Positions 52,237 to 61,114 of a stretch of DNA of 64,000 nt are shown here, in pieces. The notes beneath the pieces were generated by a model that was not told where the DNA came from, did no database searches, and saw only the letters and a list, made by a program, of their open reading frames with translations. The DNA is from JAWLBY01 sp041687455 (GTDB lineage Bacteria > Pseudomonadota > Gammaproteobacteria > Xanthomonadales > Xanthomonadaceae): contig JAWLBY010000014.1 of NCBI GenBank assembly GCA_041687455.1, positions 1-64,000 of the forward strand, given 5' to 3'. The position numbers were made by a program, and so were the translations under genes. The number at the start of each line of letters is the position of its first letter. Within the stretch, counting starts at the first letter, position 1.

Positions 52237-52398
52237 TCAGACCGTTTCCGCCTCGATCTCGTCCGGCACGAGCAGGATGCAGGCCAGCTCACCGGCCGCC
52301 GCAATCTCTTCGCGCAGTTGCGCGAGCTCCGCCTCGCTCAGCGTCGCCCGGGTCGCCGGCGACGCGCCGAGACGCTGCAACAGCTCGATTGTGTTCAT
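52237..52398 (-). CDS. candidate borosin precursor peptide A
   Basis: A 53-residue peptide directly upstream of the methyltransferase gene. It has a helical leader (about 1-38, beginning M-N-T-I-E-L-L-Q-R-L-G-A-S-P) and a hydrophobic patch A39-C40-I-L-L-V-P followed by an acidic tail. SonA-type substrates likewise carry a helical binding domain and a short hydrophobic C-terminal core. AGGGG lies about nine bases before ATG 52398. It is 29 bases after the GNAT gene. The core is most likely within residues 39-53; which residues are methylated cannot be read from sequence. Confidence 0.82.
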   Translation of the reverse strand: MNTIELLQRLGASPATRATLSEAELAQLREEIAAAGELACILLVPDEIEAETV

Positions 52399-52427
52399 CG
52401 TCTTTCCCCTTTTTGGTAGTCAGGCCA

Positions 52428-52934
52428 TTATCTGTGCCGCAGCCCGCCTTGCATACACTGCCAGCGGCGATGGTCGTCAGTGATCGGCAATGGCTCGAAA
52501 CGGACCGCCTCCATCAGTCGCTGCGCCGGTCGATTATGCGGATCATGGCGCGTCGTGACACGGCGCAGGCCGAGCCTGTTGAACGCGAACGGCAGGGCCA
52601 GAAGGATCGCCCGCGCGGCGATACCGCGACCGCTGGCCGACGGCTCGAGCAGCACGCCCAGTTCGGCCTCGTCCGATTCCGTCGCGACGAGCCCGAGTAG
52701 CCCGACTGGAGCAGGCCCCAAACTGGGGCGGATCGTCCACAGCAGCGTCGTCGGCCACGAGCGCGAGAGGCCGGCGAGCACGCGATCGAAGGCGCGCTCT
52801 GCTGCCTCTGCCGACACTGGCGCTGCAACCCAGCGCATCACCTCGGAATCGCCGTACAGACCACAGTAGAGTGACCTGTCAGCCATTGTGAGCGGCACCA
52901 GTTCGATGTCCGGCCCAGTGAGTCGATGCGTCAT
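52428..52934 (-). CDS. GNAT-family N-acetyltransferase in the borosin operon
   Basis: RimJ/RimL-like acetyltransferase, 168 aa. The acetyl-CoA loop is in ELGVLLEPSASGRGIA, and the C-terminal NRPAQRLMEAVRFEP motif is typical of the family. ATG 52934 shares its first base with the TGA stop of the protease gene (TGATG), so the two are translationally coupled. By position it could acetylate the released peptide N-terminus, either as tailoring or as self-protection; a general RimL-type role cannot be excluded. Confidence 0.88.
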   Translation of the reverse strand: MTHRLTGPDIELVPLTMADRSLYCGLYGDSEVMRWVAAPVSAEAAERAFDRVLAGLSRSWPTTLLWTIRPSLGPAPVGLLGLVATESDEAELGVLLEPSASGRGIAARAILLALPFAFNRLGLRRVTTRHDPHNRPAQRLMEAVRFEPLPITDDHRRWQCMQGGLRHR

Positions 52935-54154
52935 CAGCCAGCCTCGAACAACTGCAGTCGACCGGCCGGTGCCACGCTGCGATCGAACAGGCAGCGCCGC
53001 CCGCACCACAGCGGCAGCCCGAGCACGCTTTGCGCCGGCCACTGCGGCAACTGGTTTCCGATCACCAGCCAGGCCTGGCCAGCGCGCAGTGCGTTGCGTT
53101 GCCAATAGGCGTCCGGGCCGCAACGGACGACGGTCGTGCCGCCGTCGGGCGCTTCCAGATGGAATACGAGCGGCGGCCACGGCAGGCCGTCGAGCGCTTC
53201 GTTGGCAACGCCCTGCTGTCGCGCGTTCGCGCTACGGAACGCAGCGATGGTCTGTCCCAGCCGCGGATCGATCCGGTCGAATGCCGCCAGCATCGCCTGG
53301 TACAGCGAATGCTCGAGCAGGATGAAGCTGCAGCCGGTGTCGACGATCGCGTTGCTGGCATAGGCGGGAATGTCGCGCTCCGCGAGCAGCGGCGCCGGCA
53401 ACGGCGCTTCATCGCCGATCTGCAGCGCCTGCAGGTTCACGTTGTAGTAGAGGTCGTGAACGATGCGGATCGCCGGCGCGTCGGGCGCTGCGGCGTCGAC
53501 GCCGAGCAGCAGCTCGCCGCGATTGAACGGATCGCGTTCGAGCGCCGCCGCGTCGGCGCCGTCGTCGGCGACGTGCAGCAATGCGCGCCGGATCATCATC
53601 TCGAAACGATCGGAGACCAGCCCGGCACGCTCGAGAGCATCGAACGCAGGGCGCAGCGCGACGGCCGGCTGCTGGCCAGCGAGCTGGCGGAACGCCTGCA
53701 GTTCGGCCGGCAGCGCGGCGGTCGGCCACGGCCAGGTCAGCGGCGGTGTAATGCCGCGGCCGGCGAGCCAGGCGGCGAAATCGCGGGCGTGATCGAGACC
53801 GCCATAGGCCAGGCCGAGTATGCCATCGGCGCCTCGGAAATCCTGCTTGCATGCTTCGATCAGCGCGAACTGCCCATCGTCGAGCGCGATGCCGTCCGCA
53901 TTGTCGAAGCGCAGGCAGCTCCGCAGCACCGGCCCGGCCCAGCCGCCGGCACCGTAGATCACTTCCTGCGCCATCGTGGTCGGCTGCAGATCACCGTCGC
54001 CGGCCGGGTCGTAGGCATGCGGAAGCACTGCCAGTGCGCTGCTGCCAGTGTCGAGCAGCAGGTGCACAGGTTGTCGCGCACTCCCGAGCAGCACCCGGCA
54101 GGTGTACGCGCCTTGGGCATGGGCCAGGGTGGTCGGAACCCGGATCGCTGTCAT
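52934..54154 (-). CDS. pepsin-like (A1) aspartic protease, cytoplasmic
   Basis: Two-lobed pepsin homologue of 406 residues with both catalytic motifs: D35-T-G-S-S and D272-T-G-C-S. The lobe motif GILGLAY is at 111-117, a flap-like region precedes it, and the C-terminal LFDRSVAPAGRLQLFEAG fits the family end. No signal peptide or prosegment is visible. Bacterial pepsins are rare; the shewasins of Shewanella are the known type. Start ATG 54154; an in-frame ATG 54244 adds 30 unlikely residues. First gene of the operon, so leader removal from the flanking small peptides is a plausible role. Confidence 0.88.
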   Translation of the reverse strand: MTAIRVPTTLAHAQGAYTCRVLLGSARQPVHLLLDTGSSALAVLPHAYDPAGDGDLQPTTMAQEVIYGAGGWAGPVLRSCLRFDNADGIALDDGQFALIEACKQDFRGADGILGLAYGGLDHARDFAAWLAGRGITPPLTWPWPTAALPAELQAFRQLAGQQPAVALRPAFDALERAGLVSDRFEMMIRRALLHVADDGADAAALERDPFNRGELLLGVDAAAPDAPAIRIVHDLYYNVNLQALQIGDEAPLPAPLLAERDIPAYASNAIVDTGCSFILLEHSLYQAMLAAFDRIDPRLGQTIAAFRSANARQQGVANEALDGLPWPPLVFHLEAPDGGTTVVRCGPDAYWQRNALRAGQAWLVIGNQLPQWPAQSVLGLPLWCGRRCLFDRSVAPAGRLQLFEAG

Positions 54155-54326
54155 GCGCAGTGGTGGTCGGATAGTCGCTTCGAGGCTGCCAGCCGGATGA
54201 GCCCACGGCAAGCGCCATCGACCCGAAGCGCATGGCGTCGCCACCGCTGGCAGGCAAAAGGGATCCGATTCAGCCGCGCACGGCGACCCTTGGTCCCGAA
54301 CGCCGGCGAAGACGAGGACGAAATCG

Positions 54327-54830
54327 ATGCAGGTTTGCAGGATGCAGACATGGGTGGCCGCACTGCTGCTCGGCGCCGCGGTCGCGCCGGCGCAGGCAGC
54401 CGACTGGAGCGGACATGTCGCCGCCGGTTACGTGACGTCGATCGGCGGCGAGTCGAGCGCGGTGTATTCGCTCGGGGCGGAGTGGCCGTGGGCCGGACGC
54501 CGCTGGTTCGATGGCGAGTTGTCGATCGATGCCACGCTGATGTCGATCGAGGGCCGGCCGGACACCGGGCGGGACCTGCATCGCGATGTGCAGGCGCTCG
54601 CGGTCGGGCTGCGCTGGCGCCGCAACGGCTGGCTGCTCGGCTTCTCGCCGGCGCTGGCGACCGCCCGCACCGACGCGATCAGCGGCACGCTGCAGTTCCT
54701 GACCACGGCCGGCCACGAATGGCGGCGGGTCGGCCTGTACCTGCAGCACCTGTCGAATGCCAGCACCAACGGCGACAACATCGGCGAGACGATGCTGCTG
54801 GTCGAGTGGCGATTCGGCGGCGCCGACTGA
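54327..54830 (+). CDS. PagL-like outer-membrane lipid A deacylase
   Basis: A 167-residue outer-membrane barrel-type protein with a signal peptide (1 to about 25). The C-terminal QHLSNAS motif gives H141 and S143, the catalytic pair of PagL, with E154 as a possible acid residue one position off the P. aeruginosa spacing. The protein would remove the 3-O-acyl chain of lipid A. GAGGA lies eight bases upstream of ATG 54327. Divergent from the pepsin-borosin operon by 172 bases, a stretch in which no clear promoter is visible. Confidence 0.75.
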   Translation: MQVCRMQTWVAALLLGAAVAPAQAADWSGHVAAGYVTSIGGESSAVYSLGAEWPWAGRRWFDGELSIDATLMSIEGRPDTGRDLHRDVQALAVGLRWRRNGWLLGFSPALATARTDAISGTLQFLTTAGHEWRRVGLYLQHLSNASTNGDNIGETMLLVEWRFGGAD

Positions 54831-54945
54831 CCGAACCGCTCGCTGGCGATCGCGGCCGCCGACGGCGCGGTCGGCATCGCCACACGGCCGCCGGGCGCAG
54901 CGGCGGATTCCGCGCGCAACCCGCGGCGCGAGCCGGCCATCGCGA

Positions 54946-55851
54946 TCAGCGCAGCAGGTCGGGCGACAGCCGTTCGATCAGGAAATCGACGAACACGCGG
55001 ACCTTCGGCGACAGGCTGGTGCCGCGCGGGAATACCGCATTCAGTTCGGCACTCGGCCCGCGCCAGCCCGGCAGCACGCGCACCAGCTCGCCGTCGGCGA
55101 GGCGGCCGCCGAGCGCGACCGGGCTGGTCAGCATCAGCCCGTCGCCGGCCAGCAGCGCCGGTCGCAACGCATACGGATCGTTGGCGACCAGCACCGGCTG
55201 CAGCGGAAACTCGTCGGCCTGTTCGCCCTGCCGCAGCGGCCAGACCCAGCGGCTGCCGCGGCGATGCTGCGGCATCGCCAGCGCACGGTGTTCGACCAGT
55301 TCGTGCGGGCTGCGCGGCTCGCCGAACCGTTCGAGGTAGCGCGGCGCGGCCAGCACCTGCGAACCGAAGCGGCCGAGCTTGCGCGCGACCAGCGTCGAAT
55401 CCGGCAGCGGACCGACCCGCAACGCGAGGTCGAGATCGTGTTCGAGCAGATCGAACCGCTCGTTGCTGATCAGCATCTCGACCCGCACGTCCGGATGACG
55501 CTCGCGGAACTCGACCAGCAGGCCGCCGAGGATGTTGAGCCCGAGCGACATCGGCGCGGTGAAGCGCAGCCAGCCACGCGGGCCACCCTGCAACTGCTGC
55601 ACCGCGGCTTCGGCCGCCTCGAGGTCGGCGGCCAGCCGGCGGCAGTGGCCGAAGTAGACGCCGCCGGCTTCGGTCAGCGCCAGCCGGCGGGTGGTCCGGT
55701 GCAGCAGTTGCACGCCGAGCCGCGCCTCGAGCGCCTGCAGCTTGCGGCTGACGGTTGCCTTCGGCAGCCCGAGCAGCCGGGCCGCGGCAGTGAAGCTGCC
55801 CTGCTCGACCACCCGGACGAACAGCAGCGTGTCGTTGAGATCGCGTGCCAT
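54946..55851 (-). CDS. LysR-family regulator
   Basis: A 301-residue transcription factor. The winged HTH covers about 1-60 (SFTAAARLLGLPKATVSRKLQALE), and the effector domain covers about 90-295. It resembles the DsdC/AaeR-like repressors that often lie beside the gene they control; here that is a small membrane protein encoded divergently 130 bases away. ATG 55851 starts the family domain. Confidence 0.9.
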   Translation of the reverse strand: MARDLNDTLLFVRVVEQGSFTAAARLLGLPKATVSRKLQALEARLGVQLLHRTTRRLALTEAGGVYFGHCRRLAADLEAAEAAVQQLQGGPRGWLRFTAPMSLGLNILGGLLVEFRERHPDVRVEMLISNERFDLLEHDLDLALRVGPLPDSTLVARKLGRFGSQVLAAPRYLERFGEPRSPHELVEHRALAMPQHRRGSRWVWPLRQGEQADEFPLQPVLVANDPYALRPALLAGDGLMLTSPVALGGRLADGELVRVLPGWRGPSAELNAVFPRGTSLSPKVRVFVDFLIERLSPDLLR

Positions 55852-55981
55852 CGACGCTTTCCGTATGGACGGCCGGAGCTGAATTGTTGCACCTGCGGAA
55901 CGGTATTTCACGCGATTGGCGACTAATCAACGACGATCGCCGGGCCTAGCATGGCCTCCATCACCCTGCTGGAGATCCGCC

Positions 55982-56233
55982 ATGCAATTCAGTCCGACCG
56001 ACGTTGCGCGCCTGTTGCCGCCGCTGCTGGCGCTGCTGTTGTTGCTGACCGGGTTGCCGGTGGCTCTGTGGTTGCAGGCCGGGCCACTGGCCGAGCTGCC
56101 CGGCGCCGGCCAACGCGCGCTGACCGTCGCCGCCAGTGTCGGCCTGCTCGCGACCTCGCTGCTGGCGGCGCCGCTGCAGACCGCGCTGCTCGGCTGGCCA
56201 CGCATCCCGGGCCGGTTCGACGTGCATCCGTAG
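55982..56233 (+). CDS. small membrane protein divergent from LysR
   Basis: An 83-residue protein with two hydrophobic helices at about 12-31 and 46-70, and no recognised family. GGAG lies seven bases before ATG 55982. Its divergent position makes it a likely target of the LysR regulator. It is convergent with the next gene, 27 bases apart. Confidence 0.65.
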   Translation: MQFSPTDVARLLPPLLALLLLLTGLPVALWLQAGPLAELPGAGQRALTVAASVGLLATSLLAAPLQTALLGWPRIPGRFDVHP

Positions 56234-56260
56234 CGACCGCGCGGCCGCTACGGTGTCCGC

Positions 56261-58594
56261 TCAGACGCCGGGCTCGAAACCGGAGCGGAACACGCGGCCG
56301 GTCTGCGTCTTCCAGTGCCGCAGCAGTGCCCGCAGTGCGTCCGGCGGCTGCCGCGGCGGACTGCGACCGAGCTGGTCGACGTCGTTCGGGCCGTGGCAGG
56401 AGCTGCAGACCCGGATCTCGCCGGGCTGGAACGTGATCCAGTAGCGCTCGCGGACCAGCGGTGTGCCGTCGCGGTCGTTCAATTGCCAGCTCAGCGCGCG
56501 CCTGGCCGGCACCAGCGCCGCGACCGAGCCGTCCTGCGGCGAGATCGGCCGCAGCGAAGCCTGCGCGCCGGGCTCCAGTGTCGGCAGCGGCGGCGCCGGC
56601 TGCAGTGCCTCGGGGACGTCGTGCATCGGCACCGCCAGCGGCCGCCGGCCGGCGCGGAATGCGTAGCCGGACAGCAGGTCGGCCTGGAACAGTTGCAACG
56701 CCTGCACGTCGAACAGCGCACCGTCGCCGGTGTCGCTGCCGTGCCCGGAGTCGGCGACGTGCAGGTTGAACGGCTGCTGGCGATCGTGGATGTCGCGGGT
56801 GGTGACATCGCGGACCACCAGCAGTGCCAGCCCGCGCTCGGCGAGGTCGCGGCGGAACTGCTCCGGATCGACGCCCTCGTCGGCGAACACCTGCTGCTCC
56901 GGCGCGTCGATCGGCGGCGCGGCGGTCGTCGGCGGCACCGCCTGCGGCCGCACTTCGACCGCATCGAGCTGCGACATCGCGCCGTCGAACGTGACCTGCC
57001 GGTCCTGCTGCACGCCGAACAGCAGCAGACGGCGTTCGATCGTCGGCGTGATCGGCTCGGCCACTTCGAGATAACCGTCGTCATCGAGGTCGCGCAGCCG
57101 GTGCAGCCGGAAGCGGTAGTTCGGGTCGAAGCCGGCCGCCGACGGGTCGCGGTCACGGGTGTCGTCGTTGCACGGCCGCTGGCCGGCGCACGGGTTTGCG
57201 TGGCTCGCGATCAGCGTGCCGTCGGACAACGGCAGCGGATCGCGAAAGCGGTCGCCGTCGAACCCGGCCGCCTCCGGGTCGTTGCCGCGCGGATCGGTCA
57301 GCGGCACGAGCTGCAGCCGGTCCGGCGATTCGCCCGGCGGCGCCTGCAGTGCCAGCAGCCGACCGGCCGACTGCTTGAGGAAATGCGGCGCGTCGACGAA
57401 CAGGTAGCGCTGCGGCGTGCGTGGATCTTCCTCCGCCTGCAGCATGTTCTCGACCGTCTGCTCGCGCGGGCGCGGGTTGCTGTACTGCTCGAGGCCGTTG
57501 CCGGACTGCGCCAGATTGCGGTCGAAGAAGTGCACCAGTTCGTGGCGGCCGAGGTGGTTGATGATCTCCTCGCCACTGCCGTCGGCCTGCAGGTGCCAAA
57601 GGAAGAAATGCTTGAAGTTGAACGGCCGGGTCGCGCCGTACAGCGGGTGCAGGTCGTCGAGCGCCGGATCGCCCGGCAGCGGCTCCGGAAACGATTCGGA
57701 AAACGGCAGTTCGACGGCATCGGGCACTTCGCTGGCGACCCGCGTCGCGACTTCGGCGAAGATGTCGCGCTGCAGGTGATCCCAGCGGCTGACGATGATC
57801 CGGCCGAGCGAGTCGACCAGCGGCGAGAAGGTACCGGACGGGTTGTGCGTCATCAGCGCGATTTCGCCGCTGCCGCGATCGAGCCGCCACAGTCCGGTCA
57901 CCGTCTCGTTGCGCTCGTACTCGTCCTGCGCCGGATACAGATGCCGGGCAGCGGCACCGTTGCGCGGCAGGTCGGAGGTGAAGAAGATCACGCCGTCGTC
58001 GGCGCCGTAGATCGGCGACACGTTGTTGTAGTCGCCAGGCTGGCCGGCCACGCGCTCGATCGTCAACGGATCGCGCAGGCCGAGCCCGCGCACTTCGTGG
58101 ATCTGCCAGTAGTAGCGCGGGTTGCTCGCGCTGCTCGGTGCCCCGCTGACGATGCTGACCAGCGCACGCTGGCCGTCCCAGTGCACGCGCGGCTCGCGCA
58201 CCGCGATCGCGGCGTCGCCGTGCTGCAGTTCGCCGTCGATGCCGAGGCCCGCCTCGCGGGTCAGATTGCGCAGGCAGCCGTCCGGTATGCCCTGCGCCGG
58301 GTCCGGTGGATACAGCAGCCACAGGTCGCCGCCGCGGCCGGCGGCGCTCATCTGGCCGAGATGGTTGCCGAAGGTCGTGAAGCGGTTGCCGAGATCGGCG
58401 GCAATCGGCAACTGGGTCACGAACAGGATCGGGTTCGGCAACGTGGTTGCGCCGACCGGCAGTGCCAGCACCGGCTCGGCGAGGTTGCGACAGCGCGCCG
58501 CCAGCAGATCATCGGCCGCAGCCGGCAGCGCCAGGCTGCCGGTTGCGAGCGCGACGATCAGCCCGGCGCACCGCGCACGGCGGGTCGGAGCCAT
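56261..58594 (-). CDS. periplasmic beta-propeller protein with one c-type haem (HzsA-like)
   Basis: A 777-residue exported protein (signal peptide 1 to about 27). The middle resembles the PD40/TolB-type propeller of the hydrazine synthase alpha subunit-related family, with YNNVSPIYGADDGVIFFTSD and PSGTFSPLVDSLGRIIVSRWDHLQRD as blades. The C-terminus has a single haem c site, C730-x2-C733-H734, in RVCSSCHGPN. There are no other anammox-type genes, so hydrazine chemistry is not implied; a periplasmic electron carrier or redox sensor is more likely. Confidence 0.82.
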   Translation of the reverse strand: MAPTRRARCAGLIVALATGSLALPAAADDLLAARCRNLAEPVLALPVGATTLPNPILFVTQLPIAADLGNRFTTFGNHLGQMSAAGRGGDLWLLYPPDPAQGIPDGCLRNLTREAGLGIDGELQHGDAAIAVREPRVHWDGQRALVSIVSGAPSSASNPRYYWQIHEVRGLGLRDPLTIERVAGQPGDYNNVSPIYGADDGVIFFTSDLPRNGAAARHLYPAQDEYERNETVTGLWRLDRGSGEIALMTHNPSGTFSPLVDSLGRIIVSRWDHLQRDIFAEVATRVASEVPDAVELPFSESFPEPLPGDPALDDLHPLYGATRPFNFKHFFLWHLQADGSGEEIINHLGRHELVHFFDRNLAQSGNGLEQYSNPRPREQTVENMLQAEEDPRTPQRYLFVDAPHFLKQSAGRLLALQAPPGESPDRLQLVPLTDPRGNDPEAAGFDGDRFRDPLPLSDGTLIASHANPCAGQRPCNDDTRDRDPSAAGFDPNYRFRLHRLRDLDDDGYLEVAEPITPTIERRLLLFGVQQDRQVTFDGAMSQLDAVEVRPQAVPPTTAAPPIDAPEQQVFADEGVDPEQFRRDLAERGLALLVVRDVTTRDIHDRQQPFNLHVADSGHGSDTGDGALFDVQALQLFQADLLSGYAFRAGRRPLAVPMHDVPEALQPAPPLPTLEPGAQASLRPISPQDGSVAALVPARRALSWQLNDRDGTPLVRERYWITFQPGEIRVCSSCHGPNDVDQLGRSPPRQPPDALRALLRHWKTQTGRVFRSGFEPGV

Positions 58595-58659
58595 GGACGT
58601 TCCCCTGCGTGATGGTCACGTCAGGGGATACGGCGGGCACGGCGGCGGCCCGCCACGAT

Positions 58660-59361
58660 TCAGCGGATCGGGCGGCTCCCGGGTCGGAACAGGCTCCAGG
58701 TTTCCAGTGTGTCGGAAACCCGCGCATGGCCGACCACGCGATAGCCGACATGCGCGTACAGCGCGAGGTTCGGCTCGGACTCGGTGGTCAGGCCAACCCC
58801 GGCCGAGCCCGGGTCGGCATCGGCCAGGGCCTGCACCGCCTCGAGCAGCGCACGACCAATGCCGCGGCCCTGCCGGCCACGCCGCACGCCGAGCATGTTC
58901 AGGTGATGGTGCGCCGGCAGCGGCGGCTCGGAGGCATTGCAGGCGGCGACGAAGGCCTGGTAACGCTGCCGCGCGGCCTGCCCCAGTACCCGCCAGGTCG
59001 CGATGCGGAACGCCTCGACCCGCTCCGAGACCGGCGCCGGTTCCGGCGGCGTGCACAGCGCGACACCGAGCAGGCGACCGGCGGTGTCGCGGACGCCGAA
59101 CACCGGCTGGTCATGGAACAGCCGTGCGGCGACGAACATCGCGAGCAGCATCGGCAGCCGCTGGGCATGGATGCCGCCGTCGCCGAGCACGTGGCGCATG
59201 ACCGGGTAATCGTGGAAGGCGTCGGTCAGCAGCTCGACGATCTCGGCGTGATGCTCGCGGCCGAGCCGTTCCGGTTGCCAGAGCGGGACGACGGGCGGCG
59301 CCGGAAGCGCCGTGACGTCGCGCGCAGCGACGCGGGCGGTGGCGATCGGAGGCAGCCGCAC
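58660..59361 (-). CDS. GNAT-family N-acetyltransferase
   Basis: A 233-residue cytoplasmic acetyltransferase. The acetyl-CoA loop is RRGRQGRGIGRAL at about 160-172, and the C-terminal half shows the typical E-x-x-N-L-A-L-Y-x-H-V-G-Y motif. It starts three bases after the stop of the homocysteine S-methyltransferase-type gene, so the two are co-transcribed. Substrate unknown. Confidence 0.85.
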   Translation of the reverse strand: MRLPPIATARVAARDVTALPAPPVVPLWQPERLGREHHAEIVELLTDAFHDYPVMRHVLGDGGIHAQRLPMLLAMFVAARLFHDQPVFGVRDTAGRLLGVALCTPPEPAPVSERVEAFRIATWRVLGQAARQRYQAFVAACNASEPPLPAHHHLNMLGVRRGRQGRGIGRALLEAVQALADADPGSAGVGLTTESEPNLALYAHVGYRVVGHARVSDTLETWSLFRPGSRPIR

Positions 59362-59364
59362 CGG

Positions 59365-60321
59365 TCAGGCCGCCCGCATGCCGACCGAGCGGCAGATTGC
59401 ATCGACATGCCGGTGATCGGTGCCGCAGCACCCGCCGAACACCGCCAGCCACGGCATCCGTGCCGTCAGCCGCGCGTGGTCGCGGCCGAGCTGCTCCGGA
59501 TCGCCGACATCGAGCTCGGTGCTGTCGTCCAGCTCGGCGTGGCTGCGCATCGACGCGTTGGCGCGGACGCCGCGCAGACGCTGCAGCCACGGCGCGCCGT
59601 CGGCCAGCGCGCCCTCGAAGTGGCGCGGATGCGCGCAGTTGATCATGTAGTACGCGCAGTAGCCGTCGGTGGCCTCGTCGGTGCGCTGGATCGCATCGCC
59701 GAGGCTGTCGCCGGTCGGCAACCGGCCGTCGGTTTCGACCGTGAACGAAATCACCACCGGCATCCGGTGCGCGCGCGCAGCGTTGACGATGCCGATCGCC
59801 TCGCCGATGGTGTTCAGCGTGAAGGCGGAGACCAGATCGGCGTCGCTGTCGGCGAACACGGCGATCTGTGGCGAGTGGTAGTCCTCGGCCACCGCCGGAC
59901 CCATCTGCAGGTCCGGCCGGTAGCCGTCGCCGCGCGGGCCGATGTTGCCGCTGATCACGACCGGCGACTGTGGGTCGTCGAACTCGGCGCGCAGCTCCGA
60001 CATCAGCGCGATCGCATCGCGGTTAGCCTGTGCCAGCGCGACATAGTCGTAACCGATCCGGCCGGCCCAGTCGGGATTGGCGCGCCAGGTCGGCGCTTCG
60101 AGCACGAAACCGAGCCGGTGCTGGCGGGCGAGGTCGAGATAGCGGCGGTAGTAGCCGCGCAGGTGCTCGCGACCGGCGCGGTCGCGCAGCAGGTCGAACG
60201 CGGCGAAGTGCGGCAGCTCGATGCCGTCGTGGAACACCAGCGTGGTTTCCAGACCGCCATCGGTCATGAAGTGGCGGTCGGACATCTGGGGCAGGGAAGA
60301 TCGGTACAGGCTCATGGGCAT
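59365..60321 (-). CDS. homocysteine S-methyltransferase family protein
   Basis: A 318-residue zinc enzyme that would transfer a methyl group to homocysteine (MmuM/YagD-like) or a similar thiol. The three zinc cysteines are present: C229 in INCAHP and C298-C299 in GGCCGTDHRH. The N-terminal TDGGLETTLVF matches the family. It is divergent from the ECF sigma gene across 226 bases in which no site is recognised. ATG 60321 or ATG 60315 could be the start. Confidence 0.9.
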   Translation of the reverse strand: MPMSLYRSSLPQMSDRHFMTDGGLETTLVFHDGIELPHFAAFDLLRDRAGREHLRGYYRRYLDLARQHRLGFVLEAPTWRANPDWAGRIGYDYVALAQANRDAIALMSELRAEFDDPQSPVVISGNIGPRGDGYRPDLQMGPAVAEDYHSPQIAVFADSDADLVSAFTLNTIGEAIGIVNAARAHRMPVVISFTVETDGRLPTGDSLGDAIQRTDEATDGYCAYYMINCAHPRHFEGALADGAPWLQRLRGVRANASMRSHAELDDSTELDVGDPEQLGRDHARLTARMPWLAVFGGCCGTDHRHVDAICRSVGMRAA

Positions 60322-60547
60322 TCCATTACGAACGGGACCGCCCGCTGACGACTCCGGTGCGGCGGACCCTGACGAACGACCGCCGGCGCTCCTGCGGGCG
60401 GTACCGGCACCGGCGATGCAAGCGACATTCCCGGGCCTGCCGATCGGATACGGCAGCCGGGCACCGATCCCGCCACCGGCCGCGCGCTCGCGTTACGATG
60501 GCGCAGCCGCGGCCGACAGCCGCGGCAAGTGTCCACGACCGGAACCC

Positions 60548-61114
60548 GTGCCCGTGACCGACGGCGTCGAACTGCAGGCTCTGTTGCAGGCCTACCGCGA
60601 AGGACAGCCGGGCGCGCTGCAGCGGATCCTGCCGCTGGTCTATGCCGACATGCGGCGAATCGCCCGCCGCAGCCTGCGGCAATGGGACCAACTGACCCTC
60701 GACACCACCGGCCTGGTCCACGAGACCTACCTGAAGATGCACGGCCAGCGTGCGCTGAGCGCGCAGGACCGGGCGCATTTCCTGGCCATCTGCGCGCGGG
60801 CGATGCGGCAGTTCGTGATCGACCACGTGCGCCAGCGGATGGCCGACAAGCGCGGCGCCGGCGCGGTACTGGTCGGCCTCGAGGACCTGCAGCTCGGCTA
60901 CCACGACGACGCCGAGGAACTGGTGTTCCTCGACGACGCACTGAACCGGCTGGCAGCGATCGACGAAACGCTGGTGCGGGTGTTCGAGTGCCGCTATTTC
61001 GCCGGCATGACCGACGACGAAACCGCCGCCGCGCTGCAGCGCCCGCTGCGCAGCGTGCAGCGCGACTGGATGCGCGCCCGGGCCTGGATACGCGAACTGC
61101 TCGAGGCCGGCTGA
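60548..61114 (+). CDS. ECF-type sigma factor (SigX6-like)
   Basis: A 188-residue extracytoplasmic-function sigma factor of the group often paired with Ser/Thr kinases. Region 2 shows DTTGLVHETYLKMHGQ, and region 4 shows FECRYFAGMTDDETAAALQRPLRSVQRDWMRARAWI. Start GTG 60548 is chosen; GTG 60554 is two codons later. It is followed, after a 463-base gap, by a membrane kinase-TPR protein, and pairing with it is likely by family habit. Confidence 0.85.
   Translation: MPVTDGVELQALLQAYREGQPGALQRILPLVYADMRRIARRSLRQWDQLTLDTTGLVHETYLKMHGQRALSAQDRAHFLAICARAMRQFVIDHVRQRMADKRGAGAVLVGLEDLQLGYHDDAEELVFLDDALNRLAAIDETLVRVFECRYFAGMTDDETAAALQRPLRSVQRDWMRARAWIRELLEAG

Noticed and set aside
52139..52483. A plus-strand 114-codon frame over peptide A
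   Set aside because: It is antisense to peptide A and the methyltransferase start, with no ribosome-binding site, while the minus-strand peptide has one and shares motifs with peptide B.
56261..58594. Hydrazine synthase subunit implying anammox metabolism
   Set aside because: Only the propeller similarity and one haem site are present; no other anammox gene occurs, and the surroundings are gammaproteobacterial.
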